This document shows positions 1-8,849 of a stretch of DNA of 64,000 nt, piece by piece. The translations under genes were made by a program, and so were the position numbers. The stretch covers positions 124,001 through 188,000 of the forward strand of contig NZ_MSPP01000004.1 of assembly GCF_002150005.2 (NCBI RefSeq), given 5' to 3'. Within the stretch, counting starts at the first letter, position 1; each line of letters starts with the position of its first letter. Under the pieces are notes generated by a model. The model ran no database searches. It was not told the DNA's origin and worked only from the letters and a program-made list of their open reading frames with translations. The stretch comes from Marivivens niveibacter. GTDB taxonomy: Bacteria; Pseudomonadota; Alphaproteobacteria; Rhodobacterales; Rhodobacteraceae.

Positions 1-1747
1 GTGCACGCTGAACGGCCCAGTTTTCTTTCGCGTCACCTGGTGCGAATGCCGCACGCATCGCCAACTGAGGGCGACCTTCGGTGTTTACGAACAGACCGTT
101 TTCTTCGGTGTAGGCTGCCGATGGCAGGATCACGTCAGCGCGCATTGCACCGCGGTCACCGTGCGAACCTTGGTAGATCACGAATGGGCCTTCGCCGATT
201 TCGACTTCGTCCGCGCCTAGGTTATAGATGACCTCTGCGCCGTTGGTTGCTGCCTCTACCCCGCCTTCGGTGACTGCGTTTACGTCCAATGCGCCAACGC
301 GGCCGGCTGCGGTGTGCAGAACCATGAATTTCGAATTCGAGTTTTCAGCCAATTGCATCGCGTGGCCCAGAACAGCCAGACCGTCAGCTTCGTTCAGCGC
401 GCCCTGACCGATGATCACAACGGTTTTCAGGTCTTTCGCTTCGCCAATGGTTTTCGACGACAGTTCAGCCAGTGCCGCGCGGTCGGTGCCAACGTGTGCA
501 TAGTCGTATGTCAGATCAGCAGCTTCGCCGACCAGACCAACAGTCGCGCCGCGCAGCCAAGCTTTGCGGATACGAGCGTTCAGAACTGGCGCTTCGATGC
601 GTGGGTTCGAACCGATGATTTGGATCATGTCCGCATCATCCAGATCTTCGATCGACGCGGTGCCAACATATGCCGAACGGTTGTCAGCTGGCAGACGCGA
701 TTTGTCGGTACGGCATTCAACGTTGCCGCCCAGACCTTCGATCAACTGTTTCAGGCTGAATGCCGATTCTACGTTGACCAAATCACCGATCAGACCAGCG
801 ACTTTTTTGCCTTTCATCGCTGCGGCAGCCGCGCTTAGCGCCTCGCCCCACGATGCTTTACGCAGTTTACCGTTTTCACGGATGTATGGAGTGTCCAGAC
901 GCTGGCGGCTTAGGCCGTCCCAAACGTAACGGGATTTATCGGAAATCCACTCTTCGTTCACGCCGTCGTGGTTGCGCGGCAGGATACGCATAACCTTGCG
1001 GCCTTTGGTGTCCACGCGGATGTTCGAACCCAGCGCGTCCATGACGTCGATGGTTTCGGTCTTGGTCAGTTCCCAAGGACGCGCAGTGAACGAGTAAGGT
1101 TTCGAAACCAGCGCACCAACTGGGCACAGGTCAACGATGTTACCTTGCAGGTTCGAATCAAGCGTTTCGTTCAGGTAGCTTGTGATCTCTGCATCTTCAC
1201 CGCGGCCCGTTTGACCCATCTGAGTGATACCGGCGACTTCGGTGGTGAAACGAACACAGCGCGTGCAGCTAATGCAGCGGGTCATGTGGGTTTCAACCAA
1301 CGGTCCTAGGTCCAGATCGTCTACAGCGCGCTTTGGTTCACGGAAACGGCTGAAGTCGACGCCATAGGCCATCGCTTGGTCTTGCAAGTCACATTCACCG
1401 CCCTGGTCGCAAATTGGGCAATCCAGCGGGTGGTTGATCAGCATGAATTCCATCACGCCTTCGCGTGCTTTTTTGACCATAGGCGAAGTGGTCTTTACGA
1501 CAGGCGCCTGACCTTCTGGGCCAGGGCGAAGGTCTTTGACCTGCATCGCACAGGATGCGGCTGGCTTGGGCGGGCCACCTACGACTTCGACCAGACACAT
1601 ACGGCAGTTGCCTGCGATGGACAGTCGTTCGTGGTAACAGAAGCGAGGCACCTCGATTCCGGCTTCTTCACAAGCCTGAATCAGCGTCATGGCGCCGGGT
1701 ACTTCCAGTTCAATCCCGTCGATGATGATTTTCTTAAGATCGGACAT
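1..1747 (-). CDS. nuoG: NADH-quinone oxidoreductase subunit G (NuoG), partial
   Basis: Large iron-sulfur subunit of the peripheral arm of respiratory complex I, which passes electrons from the NADH-oxidising module towards quinone. The ATG at 1745-1747 opens a protein beginning [11 protein letters not shown]; about 582 residues lie in the window and the C-terminus is beyond the left edge. An N-terminal ferredoxin-like [2Fe-2S] site is visible ([15 protein letters not shown]), then the HxxxC-type [4Fe-4S] motif [16 protein letters not shown], then [10 protein letters not shown] with a later DLCPVGAL for a further cluster, then the molybdopterin-oxidoreductase-like domain. It lies downstream of the DUF5333 and zinc-ribbon genes on the same strand, after a 171-bp gap, in a unit separate from nuoA-F. 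Family assignment is secure. Confidence 0.96.
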   Translation of the reverse strand, partial: MSDLKKIIIDGIELEVPGAMTLIQACEEAGIEVPRFCYHERLSIAGNCRMCLVEVVGGPPKPAASCAMQVKDLRPGPEGQAPVVKTTSPMVKKAREGVMEFMLINHPLDCPICDQGGECDLQDQAMAYGVDFSRFREPKRAVDDLDLGPLVETHMTRCISCTRCVRFTTEVAGITQMGQTGRGEDAEITSYLNETLDSNLQGNIVDLCPVGALVSKPYSFTARPWELTKTETIDVMDALGSNIRVDTKGRKVMRILPRNHDGVNEEWISDKSRYVWDGLSRQRLDTPYIRENGKLRKASWGEALSAAAAAMKGKKVAGLIGDLVNVESAFSLKQLIEGLGGNVECRTDKSRLPADNRSAYVGTASIEDLDDADMIQIIGSNPRIEAPVLNARIRKAWLRGATVGLVGEAADLTYDYAHVGTDRAALAELSSKTIGEAKDLKTVVIIGQGALNEADGLAVLGHAMQLAENSNSKFMVLHTAAGRVGALDVNAVTEGGVEAATNGAEVIYNLGADEVEIGEGPFVIYQGSHGDRGAMRADVILPSAAYTEENGLFVNTEGRPQLAMRAAFAPGDAKENWAVQRA

Positions 1748-1883
1748 GGCCAGCCTTTTGGTTCTTGTCGCAACGACGTTTCGTTCCACGCAGATATAGC
1801 ACGCAGTTACGTATAGTCGCGGGCGTTCTAACGCGGCTTTTCGTTTGATACCAGCGCGAACGACACCAAAAGTCACGGATTTT

Positions 1884-1913
1884 TCAGGTTTTAAACCTGA
1901 CAGTTTTTGTCAA
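1884..1913 (-). promoter_or_regulatory. palindrome next to a TTGACA hexamer, upstream of nuoG
   Basis: Inside the 171-bp gap before nuoG the plus strand holds TCAGGTTT-T-AAACCTGA (1884-1900), a near-perfect palindrome. On the minus strand a perfect consensus -35 hexamer TTGACA (1908-1913) lies just upstream of it. No good -10 hexamer sits at 16-18 bp; the best is TAAAAC at 15 bp. The T-run near the palindrome is on the wrong side for a minus-strand terminator. It could be an operator or internal promoter for nuoG, but this is weak. Confidence 0.25.
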
Positions 1914-1918
1914 AAATA

Positions 1919-2104
1919 TCAAACCCGCAAGATCCAAAAGATGACGGGCACCACAATGACAACCGGCATCAATGCGATGATCAGAACTGACGCAAATGGC
2001 GGAAAAGGCGCTATTTGTGCGTTAACAACGCATTTGTCACAGATTTCTTGCCCCTGCGACAACGCTCCACAGTCCGTGCAAATCGACTTTCCACCCGCTG
2101 TCAT
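1919..2104 (-). CDS. small zinc-ribbon, single-pass membrane protein
   Basis: A 61-residue protein of unknown function. The N-terminal half carries two CxxC pairs (ICTDC and ICDKC, spaced 9 residues apart), as in a rubredoxin-like or zinc-ribbon knuckle. The C-terminal half is one strongly hydrophobic segment (roughly residues 36-59) ending in the short tail LRV. The start at 2104 is chosen because its ATG overlaps the stop of the DUF5333 gene in an ATGA, so the two are probably translationally coupled. A longer reading to 2161 would run far into the upstream gene. Its place between DUF5333 and nuoG suggests a link with complex I, but that is positional only. Confidence 0.7.
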   Translation of the reverse strand: MTAGGKSICTDCGALSQGQEICDKCVVNAQIAPFPPFASVLIIALMPVVIVVPVIFWILRV

Positions 2105-2499
2105 CTGAGTAACCGCCCAATTTCGGTATTCGCGGAAATTTCGGTCTGTCCGACAGCACAATATGAATCAGCATTCCCGACGACCGCACCCATTTGCGCA
2201 AGCTGCGCCCGAGCTAAACGCTCCAAGCGCTTCTTTTCATCGGAATCATGGATGTATTCGTCGATCTCAGTTTCCGAATATCCCATGGAAGCGGCTTTTT
2301 GTTCTAAGCTACGCAGATACAACGCCCCGCGGATCATACGTACGTCGACTGAATCGCACTGGGTTGCGATTTCAATGGCGATTCCTGCATTGATCAAACC
2401 ACCCGAAATTTCAGGCTCGGACGCCAAATCACCCGCCGCGCTGGACGCGCCTGCAATCAGGACGGCAAAAGTTGTCATTCCGACAAAAGGATATTTCAC
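2101..2499 (-). CDS. DUF5333-type secreted protein of the nuo cluster
   Basis: A 132-residue protein with an N-terminal hydrophobic signal-like segment (about residues 6-22, ending ASSAAG), so probably exported. The mature part is helical and charged, with two cysteines (TQCDS and SYCAV). From memory it fits DUF5333, a Rhodobacteraceae family found beside nuo genes. The start is a GTG at 2499 with a good AAGGA 8 bases upstream; an internal ATG at residue 8 has a poorer site. It heads a second nuo transcription unit (this gene, zinc-ribbon peptide, nuoG) and follows the terminator that closes nuoF. Function unknown. Confidence 0.72.
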   Translation of the reverse strand: MKYPFVGMTTFAVLIAGASSAAGDLASEPEISGGLINAGIAIEIATQCDSVDVRMIRGALYLRSLEQKAASMGYSETEIDEYIHDSDEKKRLERLARAQLAQMGAVVGNADSYCAVGQTEISANTEIGRLLR

Positions 2500-2891
2500 G
2501 ACCTGTTCCTTTGTTCTGCTCTGCCCCGCAGTTATGGCGGCGCGTTGGATCAGATGTGGAAAGTGTGGCGCCGTTATTCAATAACAACTAGGGGGAATTG
2601 CGGAAAATACGACGCGCCCAAGGCTATTACGACCTTGAGCGCGCAAAATGTGACCAAGTCGGGTTACAGCTGTTCATAGAGTGACAGCATTCCGTGAGTG
2701 GCGACCAAAGTCACATGAGGCGCACCAAACTTGGCAAGCCTATTTCAACTTCTGCCTAACACCGTCCAATGCGCTTTGGATATGGAAAAATGGACCATCA
2801 ACGACCAATAGCCGCCTAATCGCCCAAAGGTTTATACAAAAAGACAGCCCCGAGGGGCTGCCTAATCAAAGTCAATTGTAAGGTAGAAACC
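2500..2891. other. 392-bp non-coding gap within the nuo cluster
   Basis: No convincing gene. The stretch is AT-richer than its surroundings. A 66-codon plus-strand frame (2681-2881) has no ribosome site, no recognisable domain and is antisense to the nuoF terminator, so I do not call it. The gap holds the minus-strand terminator at 2837-2862 and must also hold any promoter for the DUF5333 unit, though I could not fix a -35/-10 pair. Confidence 0.6.
2837..2862 (-). terminator. rho-independent terminator after nuoF
   Basis: The minus strand reads CAGCCCC-TC-GGGGCTG followed after one base by CTTTTTG (arms 2845-2851 and 2854-2860, A-run 2838-2842 on the plus strand). It lies 30 bp after the nuoF stop and would end transcription of the nuoA-F unit. 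Confidence 0.8.
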
Positions 2892-4172
2892 TTACTCAGC
2901 CGCAATCGAACGCGATTTGATTCGTTCTTCGATTTCTGGGCGGAAGTTGCGGATCAGGCCCTGAATTGGCCATGCTGCCGCATCACCTAGTGCACAGATG
3001 GTGTGGCCTTCGACCTGTTTGGTCACATCCCACAGCATATCGATTTCTTCGACCGATGCGTTGCCCTGAACCAAACGATCCATCACGCGCATCATCCAGC
3101 CTGTACCTTCGCGGCAGGGCGTACACTGACCACAGGATTCGTGTTTGTAGAACTTCGACAGACGCCAGATCGCTTTGACGATATCGACAGATTTATCCAT
3201 GACGATGACTGCCGCAGTACCCAGGCCGGAGCCCAGTTCACCGCGCAGGTAATCGAAGTCCATGATCGCGTCTTTCATCAGTTCACCGCGCACACATGGA
3301 ACGGACGAACCGCCTGGGATAACAGCCAACAGATTGTCCCAACCGCCGCGAATACCGCCGCAATGTTTTTCAATCAGTTCTTCGAAGGAAATCGACATTT
3401 CTTCTTCGACGACGCACGGGTTGTTTACGTGACCCGAAATCGCGAACAGCTTGGTGCCCGCGTTGTTCTGGCGGCCGAAACCTGCAAACCACGATGCTCC
3501 GCGACGCAAGATGGTTGGAACAACAGCGATCGATTCGACGTTGTTCACGGTGGTCGGGCAGCCATACAAACCCGCGCCAGCAGGGAATGGCGGCTTCATG
3601 CGCGGCATACCCTTTTTGCCTTCTAGGCTTTCGATCAGTGCGGTTTCTTCGCCGCAGATATATGCGCCTGCACCGTGGTGCAGATACAGATCAAAATCCC
3701 AGCCCGAGCCAGCAGCGTTTTTGCCCAGCAGACCATTGTCATATGCTTCGTCAATTGCGGCCTGCAGCGCTTCGCGTTCGCGGATGTATTCGCCGCGCAG
3801 GTAGATATAGCAGGTGTGCGCATTCATAGCGAAAGACGCAATCAACGCACCTTCAATTAGCGTGTGCGGATCGTGGCGCATGATTTCGCGGTCTTTACAG
3901 GTACCTGGCTCCGATTCGTCGGCGTTGATAACCAGATAAGCCGGACGACCGTCCGATTCTTTTGGCATGAACGACCATTTCAGACCGGTGGGGAAACCCG
4001 CACCACCGCGTCCGCGTAGGCCCGAAGCCTTCATTTCATCAATGATCCAATCACGGCCCTTTTTGATGATATCGCCCGTGCCATCCCAGTGGCCGCGTGC
4101 CTTAGCGCCCGCAAGTGTGCGTTCGTGCATACCGTAAAGGTTGGTGAAAATCCGGTCCTGATCCTTGAGCAT
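2892..4172 (-). CDS. nuoF: NADH-quinone oxidoreductase subunit F (NuoF)
   Basis: The 51-kDa NADH- and FMN-binding subunit, entry point of electrons into complex I. At 426 residues it has normal length. The glycine-rich nucleotide motif [13 protein letters not shown] is near residues 54-66, an FMN-site segment [14 protein letters not shown] is near residue 170, and the [4Fe-4S] cluster N3 ligands are in [10 protein letters not shown] with the distal cysteine in [12 protein letters not shown]. The start at 4172 follows the DUF5337 gene by 3 bp. It is the last gene before the terminator, so it closes the first nuo unit. Confidence 0.97.
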   Translation of the reverse strand: MLKDQDRIFTNLYGMHERTLAGAKARGHWDGTGDIIKKGRDWIIDEMKASGLRGRGGAGFPTGLKWSFMPKESDGRPAYLVINADESEPGTCKDREIMRHDPHTLIEGALIASFAMNAHTCYIYLRGEYIREREALQAAIDEAYDNGLLGKNAAGSGWDFDLYLHHGAGAYICGEETALIESLEGKKGMPRMKPPFPAGAGLYGCPTTVNNVESIAVVPTILRRGASWFAGFGRQNNAGTKLFAISGHVNNPCVVEEEMSISFEELIEKHCGGIRGGWDNLLAVIPGGSSVPCVRGELMKDAIMDFDYLRGELGSGLGTAAVIVMDKSVDIVKAIWRLSKFYKHESCGQCTPCREGTGWMMRVMDRLVQGNASVEEIDMLWDVTKQVEGHTICALGDAAAWPIQGLIRNFRPEIEERIKSRSIAAE

Positions 4173-4175
4173 GGC

Positions 4176-4400
4176 TCACCTTTCATCATTCTGGCGTGAC
4201 CGCCAGATGCCATAAGTCATCCATAAAGCCCAGCCAAAACCGGCAAGGGCGATTAGATCAAACAGGGCGCGGGTCCGCATGGACAGGCCCAGTTGACCTC
4301 CGATCCATGTCGCAACGACCCAAAACACACCAACACCAGCTAGGAACAGCGCAGGGCGCCGACCATCCGTTTGGCTATTTGGCTTTGGATCGTTGGTCAT
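4176..4400 (-). CDS. DUF5337-type small membrane protein
   Basis: A 74-residue protein with two predicted membrane helices (about residues 16-33 and 43-64) and a short charged tail. It matches what I recall of DUF5337, a Rhodobacteraceae-restricted family encoded among nuo genes. It starts 8 bp after the HhH-domain gene and ends 3 bp before nuoF, so it is surely co-transcribed with both. A role in complex I assembly or as an accessory subunit can be guessed from position but nothing in the sequence shows it. Confidence 0.75.
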   Translation of the reverse strand: MTNDPKPNSQTDGRRPALFLAGVGVFWVVATWIGGQLGLSMRTRALFDLIALAGFGWALWMTYGIWRSRQNDER

Positions 4401-4408
4401 AGTATCTC

Positions 4409-5104
4409 TTATTTACCGCTGTTTTTGGCGCGTTCTGCGTAAACGTCAACGCCTACTTCAACGATTTCTTTAGCTTGGGCCACCCAATTATCACGGGTTA
4501 CGCGGCCTTTAAAGCGTGGCAAATTGCTGTCCATCCACGCTACTTCATTTGCCCCCCAGCCGGCAATCTGATCGAAATGATAGATACCCAGCGAATGGCA
4601 CAGTTCTTCTAGTTTTGGCCCGATCCCCTGAATGACCTTTAGATCATCAGGCTGTCCGCCACGTGCCGCAGCCATTGCGACGGGTTTTTCACCGCCTTCG
4701 ACGGATGGCGCAACAGGCGCGGGCGCAGCTTCAACAGGCTTTTCTGGAGCTGGCTCTGCCACGGGTTCGGCTACTGCTGGTTCGGCCTCTTGCGCTACAG
4801 GTGTTTCGATCGGCTTTGCCGCAGGCTCCGTCACAATTGGCTCTGGCGCAGTAACTGGCGCAACGGCAGGCGCAGGATCAGTAGCAGGTGCCGCAGTAAC
4901 GGTTTCGCTAACGTCCGCTTCTTTGCAAAAGAAATTCAGCAGGATTAGCCCCACCAAAACCGCAACGACAACGCCGCCCAAAACGGCCAAGAGCCACGCC
5001 CAATCCGCGCTAACGCCCAGAATAATCGCAGCTACTAGGCCAATAATACCAGCGGCCAACCATGATGTTTCGCGGCATCCCCAACCATCGTTTTTATTTG
5101 TCAT
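4409..5104 (-). CDS. membrane-anchored protein with a NuoE-like helix-hairpin-helix tail
   Basis: A 231-residue protein in three parts: two adjacent membrane helices (about residues 15-32 and 36-58), a linker of some 90 residues made almost wholly of Ala, Pro, Glu and Val, and a globular C-terminal domain of about 75 residues. That domain (DDLKVIQGIGPKLEELCHSL, then YHFDQIAGW and FKGRVTRDNWVAQA) is a helix-hairpin-helix-like fold and is clearly homologous to the C-terminal extension of NuoE encoded just upstream ([43 protein letters not shown]). The two probably arose by domain duplication within the cluster. Membrane anchoring may place the domain next to complex I. No catalytic residues are apparent. 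Confidence 0.8.
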   Translation of the reverse strand: MTNKNDGWGCRETSWLAAGIIGLVAAIILGVSADWAWLLAVLGGVVVAVLVGLILLNFFCKEADVSETVTAAPATDPAPAVAPVTAPEPIVTEPAAKPIETPVAQEAEPAVAEPVAEPAPEKPVEAAPAPVAPSVEGGEKPVAMAAARGGQPDDLKVIQGIGPKLEELCHSLGIYHFDQIAGWGANEVAWMDSNLPRFKGRVTRDNWVAQAKEIVEVGVDVYAERAKNSGK

Positions 5105-5220
5105 AATCTTAACTCCTTCAATGTCCCGTGAAATTGTCCCTTTTTTACGCCAGAGACTTCACTGCCCTTCTGTGAGTTAGACTACAAAAAATTGTACCGA
5201 TGGTGCGTTTTTCGTGGGTT

Positions 5221-5263
5221 CAGGGGCCAAATGCGCAAAAACAACGCAAGTTTTTGGCCCCTG
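5221..5263 (-). terminator. 11-bp inverted repeat just after nuoE
   Basis: Perfect arms CAGGGGCCAAA (5221-5231) and TTTGGCCCCTG (5253-5263) enclose a 21-nt loop that itself contains TTGCG and a partly matching GCGCA. It starts 12 bp beyond the nuoE stop codon on the minus strand and lacks a T-run, so it is more likely an attenuator or mRNA-stability hairpin than a strong terminator. Confidence 0.45.
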
Positions 5264-5274
5264 TGGCGATTTGA

Positions 5275-6384
5275 TTACGATTTTTTGGCCAATTCAGCAG
5301 CCTGAGCGATCCAACCGTCACGCTCGATACGGCCTTTGAATTTCAAACGCGCATCGACCCAAGCAACCTCTGCATCGGTCCATTTCGCGATTTGATCAAA
5401 GTGATAGAAGCCCAATTCGTTCAGAACACCTTCGAGTTTCGGACCGACGCCCGAAATCTGTTTCAGGTCGTCCGCGCCGCCATCACGTGCAGCGGTTAGA
5501 ACTTCGGGTTGTTTCTCTTCAACAGCTGCTGCTGGTTCTTCCTTCGCAGCAGGTTTCGCGGCTGGCTCAGTCTTTGGCTTCGCCTTGGATACAGCTTTTG
5601 CGGCTTTGTCCTGCTGAACAGCAGACTTTGGACGTGCTTTTTCCGCTGGCGGCTTTGGCGCCGATGCGGACGCACCCGATTTCAACCATGGCGTCAGCAA
5701 TGGCACTTCGGTGCCGTCAATGCGTTTGATGCTGTCGCCGATGTCGGTCGCCAGCTGAGCGCTTGCGTTGTACTGCTGCTTGCCGCTTTCATGATCGGTC
5801 AACGATGTCAGACCGGACAGAGGCTCGGCTGCGTAGCGGCCGTTTTGAGGGCCAGGTACAGGCACCTGCCCTGCTGCCATGTCAGCCAGCATTTTGCGCA
5901 GACCATCAGCGGTCAGGTCTTCGTAATAGTCTTTGCCGATTTGTGCCATTGGCGCGTTTGTACAAGCGCCCAGACATTCGACTTCTTCCCATGTGAATTT
6001 GCCGTCAGCCGACAGTTCAAATGGTTTTTCGTTAATCACGTCTTTGCAGACAGCAACCAGATCTTCGGCGCCGCAGATCATGCACGACAGGGTGCCACAA
6101 ATCTGGATATGCGCAACAGAACCAGTCGGTTTCAGCTGGAACATGAAATAGAACGATGCAACCTCTAGAGCGCGAATGTAGGCCATGCCCAACATGTCAG
6201 CGACGGTTTCGATCGCAGGACGCGACAACCAACCCTCTTGTTCTTGCGCACGCCACAGCAGTGGAATGATCGCCGAAGCCTGACGGCCTTCGGGATATTT
6301 GGTGATCTGCGCTTCGGCCCAAGCCTGGTTTGCAGGCGTAAAGGCGAAGGATTCGGGCTGTTCGTGGTGCAAACGGCGCAGCAT
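5275..6384 (-). CDS. nuoE: NADH-quinone oxidoreductase subunit E (NuoE) with C-terminal HhH extension
   Basis: The 24-kDa subunit of complex I, carrying [2Fe-2S] cluster N1a. The thioredoxin-like core occupies about residues 1-180, with ligands in CGTLSC (a C-x4-C pair) and CLGAC (C-x3-C). Beyond it lie about 190 extra residues not found in minimal NuoE: a low-complexity Ala/Lys/Pro/Glu linker and a terminal helix-hairpin-helix-like domain ([20 protein letters not shown]) that recurs in the next gene. The ATG at 6384 is preferred over a TTG at 6393 because GGAG lies 10 bases upstream and the protein then begins MLRRLHHEQ, as I recall for relatives. Confidence 0.95.
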   Translation of the reverse strand: MLRRLHHEQPESFAFTPANQAWAEAQITKYPEGRQASAIIPLLWRAQEQEGWLSRPAIETVADMLGMAYIRALEVASFYFMFQLKPTGSVAHIQICGTLSCMICGAEDLVAVCKDVINEKPFELSADGKFTWEEVECLGACTNAPMAQIGKDYYEDLTADGLRKMLADMAAGQVPVPGPQNGRYAAEPLSGLTSLTDHESGKQQYNASAQLATDIGDSIKRIDGTEVPLLTPWLKSGASASAPKPPAEKARPKSAVQQDKAAKAVSKAKPKTEPAAKPAAKEEPAAAVEEKQPEVLTAARDGGADDLKQISGVGPKLEGVLNELGFYHFDQIAKWTDAEVAWVDARLKFKGRIERDGWIAQAAELAKKS

Positions 6385-6433
6385 CGGCGTCAAGCTCCGG
6401 TCTTATGCGGCTGGGGTTTCCCTGGCCGAGGTT

Positions 6434-6715
6434 TCAATTCGTTTCGGCTTGCAAGCAAGCGTCGGTCTGGAGCGTCATGCTCCCGTCTGGTTCAAGAACG
6501 GCAAGCCCAGCCTCGTAAAGGGATTGCACTGCGGCAAACACCTCTTCTTCGGACAGACCCGAAGCGGCCAGAACGGCGTCGCCGTTTTCTGTGTCCACCA
6601 CGCAACCCGCATCTTCGATGGCTTGGATCAGCGCAGCGTTTTGATCATGTGCATCGGCAAAAGCCGATACAGGAGAAAGTAAAAGAGCAACAAAACAACA
6701 TACTCGAAAACGCAT
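6434..6715 (-). CDS. small secreted protein between nuoD and nuoE
   Basis: A 93-residue protein with a clear signal peptide (basic MRFR, hydrophobic CCFVALLLSPVSA, cleavage probably after AFA). The mature part of about 74 residues is acidic, with two cysteines (GCVVD and DACLQ) that could form a periplasmic disulfide. It has no domain I recognise. It sits 20 bp after nuoD and about 50 bp before nuoE on the same strand, so it is in the nuo operon. Complex I has no standard periplasmic soluble subunit, so its role is unclear. Confidence 0.72.
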   Translation of the reverse strand: MRFRVCCFVALLLSPVSAFADAHDQNAALIQAIEDAGCVVDTENGDAVLAASGLSEEEVFAAVQSLYEAGLAVLEPDGSMTLQTDACLQAETN

Positions 6716-6735
6716 TACTTACTCCGTTACGTGCT

Positions 6736-7953
6736 TTAGCGGTCTACCTCGCCAAACACGATGTCCATGGTACCGATGATCGCGGCAACGTCAGCCAACT
6801 GGTGACCGCCTGCGACGTGATCCATCGCTTGCAAGTGCAGATAGCCAGGTGCGCGCAGTTTTGCACGGTATGGTTTGTTCGAACCGTCCGATTTCAGATA
6901 CACGCCGAATTCACCTTTTGGTGCCTCAACAGCCGCGTAAACTTCGCCCTCAGGAACGTGGAAACCTTCGGTGTACAGTTTGAAGTGATGGATCAGCGAT
7001 TCCATCGAGGTTTTCATGTCACCACGTTTCGGAGGCGTCAGTTTACCACGAGCCAGAACATCGCCGCCTTCTACGCGCAGCTTTGCAATCGCTTGTTTGA
7101 TGATCGAAATCGATTGACGCATTTCTTCCATGCGGACCAGATAACGGTCGTAGCAGTCGCCGTTTTTGCCGACAGGAACTTGGAAATCAAATTCGTCGTA
7201 GCATTCGTACGGCTGCGCACGGCGCAGGTCCCATGCCAAACCGGAACCACGGACCATAACGCCCGAGAAACCGTACTTCTGAATGTCGTCTTCGGAAACA
7301 ACGCCGATATCAACGTTACGCTGTTTAAAGATGCGGTTTTCGGTCAGCAGACCGTCACAGTCCTCTAGGAACTGCGGGAATTCGTTTGCCCACTGTTCGA
7401 TATCGTCGATCAGCGCATCAGGCAGATCCTGGTGAACACCGCCTGGACGGAAATAGGCCGCGTGCAAACGTGCACCACATGCGCGTTCATAGAACACCAT
7501 CAGCTTTTCACGCTCTTCAAAGCCCCACAGTGGCGGCGTCAGCGCGCCAACGTCCATCGCCTGAGTGGTAACGTTCAGCAGGTGGTTCAGAACACGGCCA
7601 ATTTCCGAATACAGAACACGGATCAGCGATGCGCGGCGCGGGACCTCAACACCGGTTAGGCGTTCGATCGCCAGACACCAAGCGTGTTCTTGGTTCATCG
7701 GCGCAACGTAGTCCAGACGGTCAAAGTACGGCAGGTTTTGCAGATACGTACGCGATTCCATCAGCTTTTCGGTACCGCGGTGCAGCAGGCCGATGTGCGG
7801 GTCGCAGCGTTCCACAATTTCGCCGTCCAGTTCCAGAACCAGACGCAAAACGCCGTGGGCCGCAGGGTGCTGCGGGCCGAAGTTGATGTTAAAGTTGCGG
7901 ATCTTTTGTTCGCCGGTCAGTGCGTCCTCGAACCCTTTGCCACCATCCATCAT
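6736..7953 (-). CDS. nuoD: NADH-quinone oxidoreductase subunit D (NuoD)
   Basis: The 49-kDa subunit of complex I that forms much of the quinone-reduction site together with NuoB. It is 405 residues with the family hallmarks: [10 protein letters not shown] near residue 30, [34 protein letters not shown], and the C-terminal [12 protein letters not shown]. Its ATG overlaps the stop of the upstream sulfotransferase gene by 4 bp (ATGA at 7950-7953), implying translational coupling to a gene of apparently unrelated function. A second ATG directly follows the first, so the N-terminus could be one residue shorter. Confidence 0.97.
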   Translation of the reverse strand: MMDGGKGFEDALTGEQKIRNFNINFGPQHPAAHGVLRLVLELDGEIVERCDPHIGLLHRGTEKLMESRTYLQNLPYFDRLDYVAPMNQEHAWCLAIERLTGVEVPRRASLIRVLYSEIGRVLNHLLNVTTQAMDVGALTPPLWGFEEREKLMVFYERACGARLHAAYFRPGGVHQDLPDALIDDIEQWANEFPQFLEDCDGLLTENRIFKQRNVDIGVVSEDDIQKYGFSGVMVRGSGLAWDLRRAQPYECYDEFDFQVPVGKNGDCYDRYLVRMEEMRQSISIIKQAIAKLRVEGGDVLARGKLTPPKRGDMKTSMESLIHHFKLYTEGFHVPEGEVYAAVEAPKGEFGVYLKSDGSNKPYRAKLRAPGYLHLQAMDHVAGGHQLADVAAIIGTMDIVFGEVDR

Positions 7954-8846
7954 GCGTGTGCCCTCAATAGGTTAGCCTGCCATCTATCCGGCAGAGGGCC
8001 GACGTTTCCGGCGACCCAGTCGTATTGATCTTTCAAAAACCGAACGGCTTTCGCCGCTAGATCTTCGTCCATTTTGGCTTTGGCGCCTTCGTGGACTTTA
8101 CGTTCGTCGTTGGCATCCTTGTGTTGGATACCCAGAAAAGCACAGATGCCTTTCCAACCGGCGGATGTCATCATCCGTTCGGTAAATTCGATCAACAGGT
8201 TCGCGGGCGCGATCACCTGTTGTAGTTTTTGCACAGCCGCACGGTAATCACCGCGCGGCAGAATGTTGCCACCACCCTGCCCCGACACGATCTGATCCAA
8301 ACGCGCATTAGCGTTGGCCTCTAGATCGGCTTCGCCGCTTTCGCGGGCGACATCCATGCGGATGTGGCTCCATAGGCGGTCCAGCGGGTCGCGCATCAAA
8401 TAGACCATTTTGGTCATAGGACGCAGTGCGGCCATGCGTTGCAGCAGATCAACATCCAACAGCGAATACGCCGGTGTCATCTCTGCCACCACTTTGGCGT
8501 CTGCGCTACCCTGCGACAGCCAGTTCCAATAGGCAACGTCGCCGGTGCGGTCAGACTTTAGCACATCAATCAGGCCAACCATATCATCAATCTGGCGTGT
8601 CAGATTGCCAACGCGGCGCTGATTTCCGTTCTGCAGTGCCTGTGCGCGTTGGCGAACCAGCGCGCTCAAGCGGTTTTCAAATGCGGTGACCTGACGATCA
8701 CAACGCTTTGGGCCGAAGGTGTCCCAATAATGGGCCTCTTTCACCGCGCGGACGTGGCAGTCGTCATGATCATGCAACATACGATAAAGCCAGGACGTAC
8801 CCGCCTTTGTCGCACCCACACAATACAAGAGCGTCTGCCCAGTCAT
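7950..8846 (-). CDS. sulfotransferase-family protein inserted between nuoC and nuoD
   Basis: A 298-residue P-loop sulfotransferase. The 5'-phosphosulfate-binding loop is [14 protein letters not shown] (residues 11-24) and the 3'-phosphate motif is [12 protein letters not shown] near residue 150, so it should bind PAPS and transfer sulfate to an unknown acceptor (glycan, lipid or small molecule). It is wedged in the nuo operon with a 3-bp gap after nuoC and a 4-bp overlap with nuoD, so it is co-expressed with complex I. No signal peptide is seen; it should be cytoplasmic. Base composition and codon use look like those of the neighbours, so the insertion is not obviously recent. The family call is firm; the substrate is unknown. 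Confidence 0.85.
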   Translation of the reverse strand: MTGQTLLYCVGATKAGTSWLYRMLHDHDDCHVRAVKEAHYWDTFGPKRCDRQVTAFENRLSALVRQRAQALQNGNQRRVGNLTRQIDDMVGLIDVLKSDRTGDVAYWNWLSQGSADAKVVAEMTPAYSLLDVDLLQRMAALRPMTKMVYLMRDPLDRLWSHIRMDVARESGEADLEANANARLDQIVSGQGGGNILPRGDYRAAVQKLQQVIAPANLLIEFTERMMTSAGWKGICAFLGIQHKDANDERKVHEGAKAKMDEDLAAKAVRFLKDQYDWVAGNVGPLPDRWQANLLRAHA

Positions 8847-8849
8847 CGC

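Noticed and set aside
314-838. Plus-strand frame of 174 codons opposite nuoG
   Set aside because: Antisense shadow of a highly conserved gene; no ribosome site or domain. The same applies to the other plus-strand frames across 1-10 kb.
2681-2881. 66-codon plus-strand frame in the nuo gap
   Set aside because: No ribosome site, no domain, low-quality composition, and it runs through the nuoF terminator.
4409-5104. DNA-repair or competence protein because of the HhH motif
   Set aside because: The only HhH similarity is to the NuoE extension, and the protein is membrane-anchored in the nuo operon.
7950-8846. Recent mobile insertion of the sulfotransferase gene
   Set aside because: No flanking repeats, transposase or att-like duplication, and the junctions are tight coding overlaps; composition is like the neighbours.
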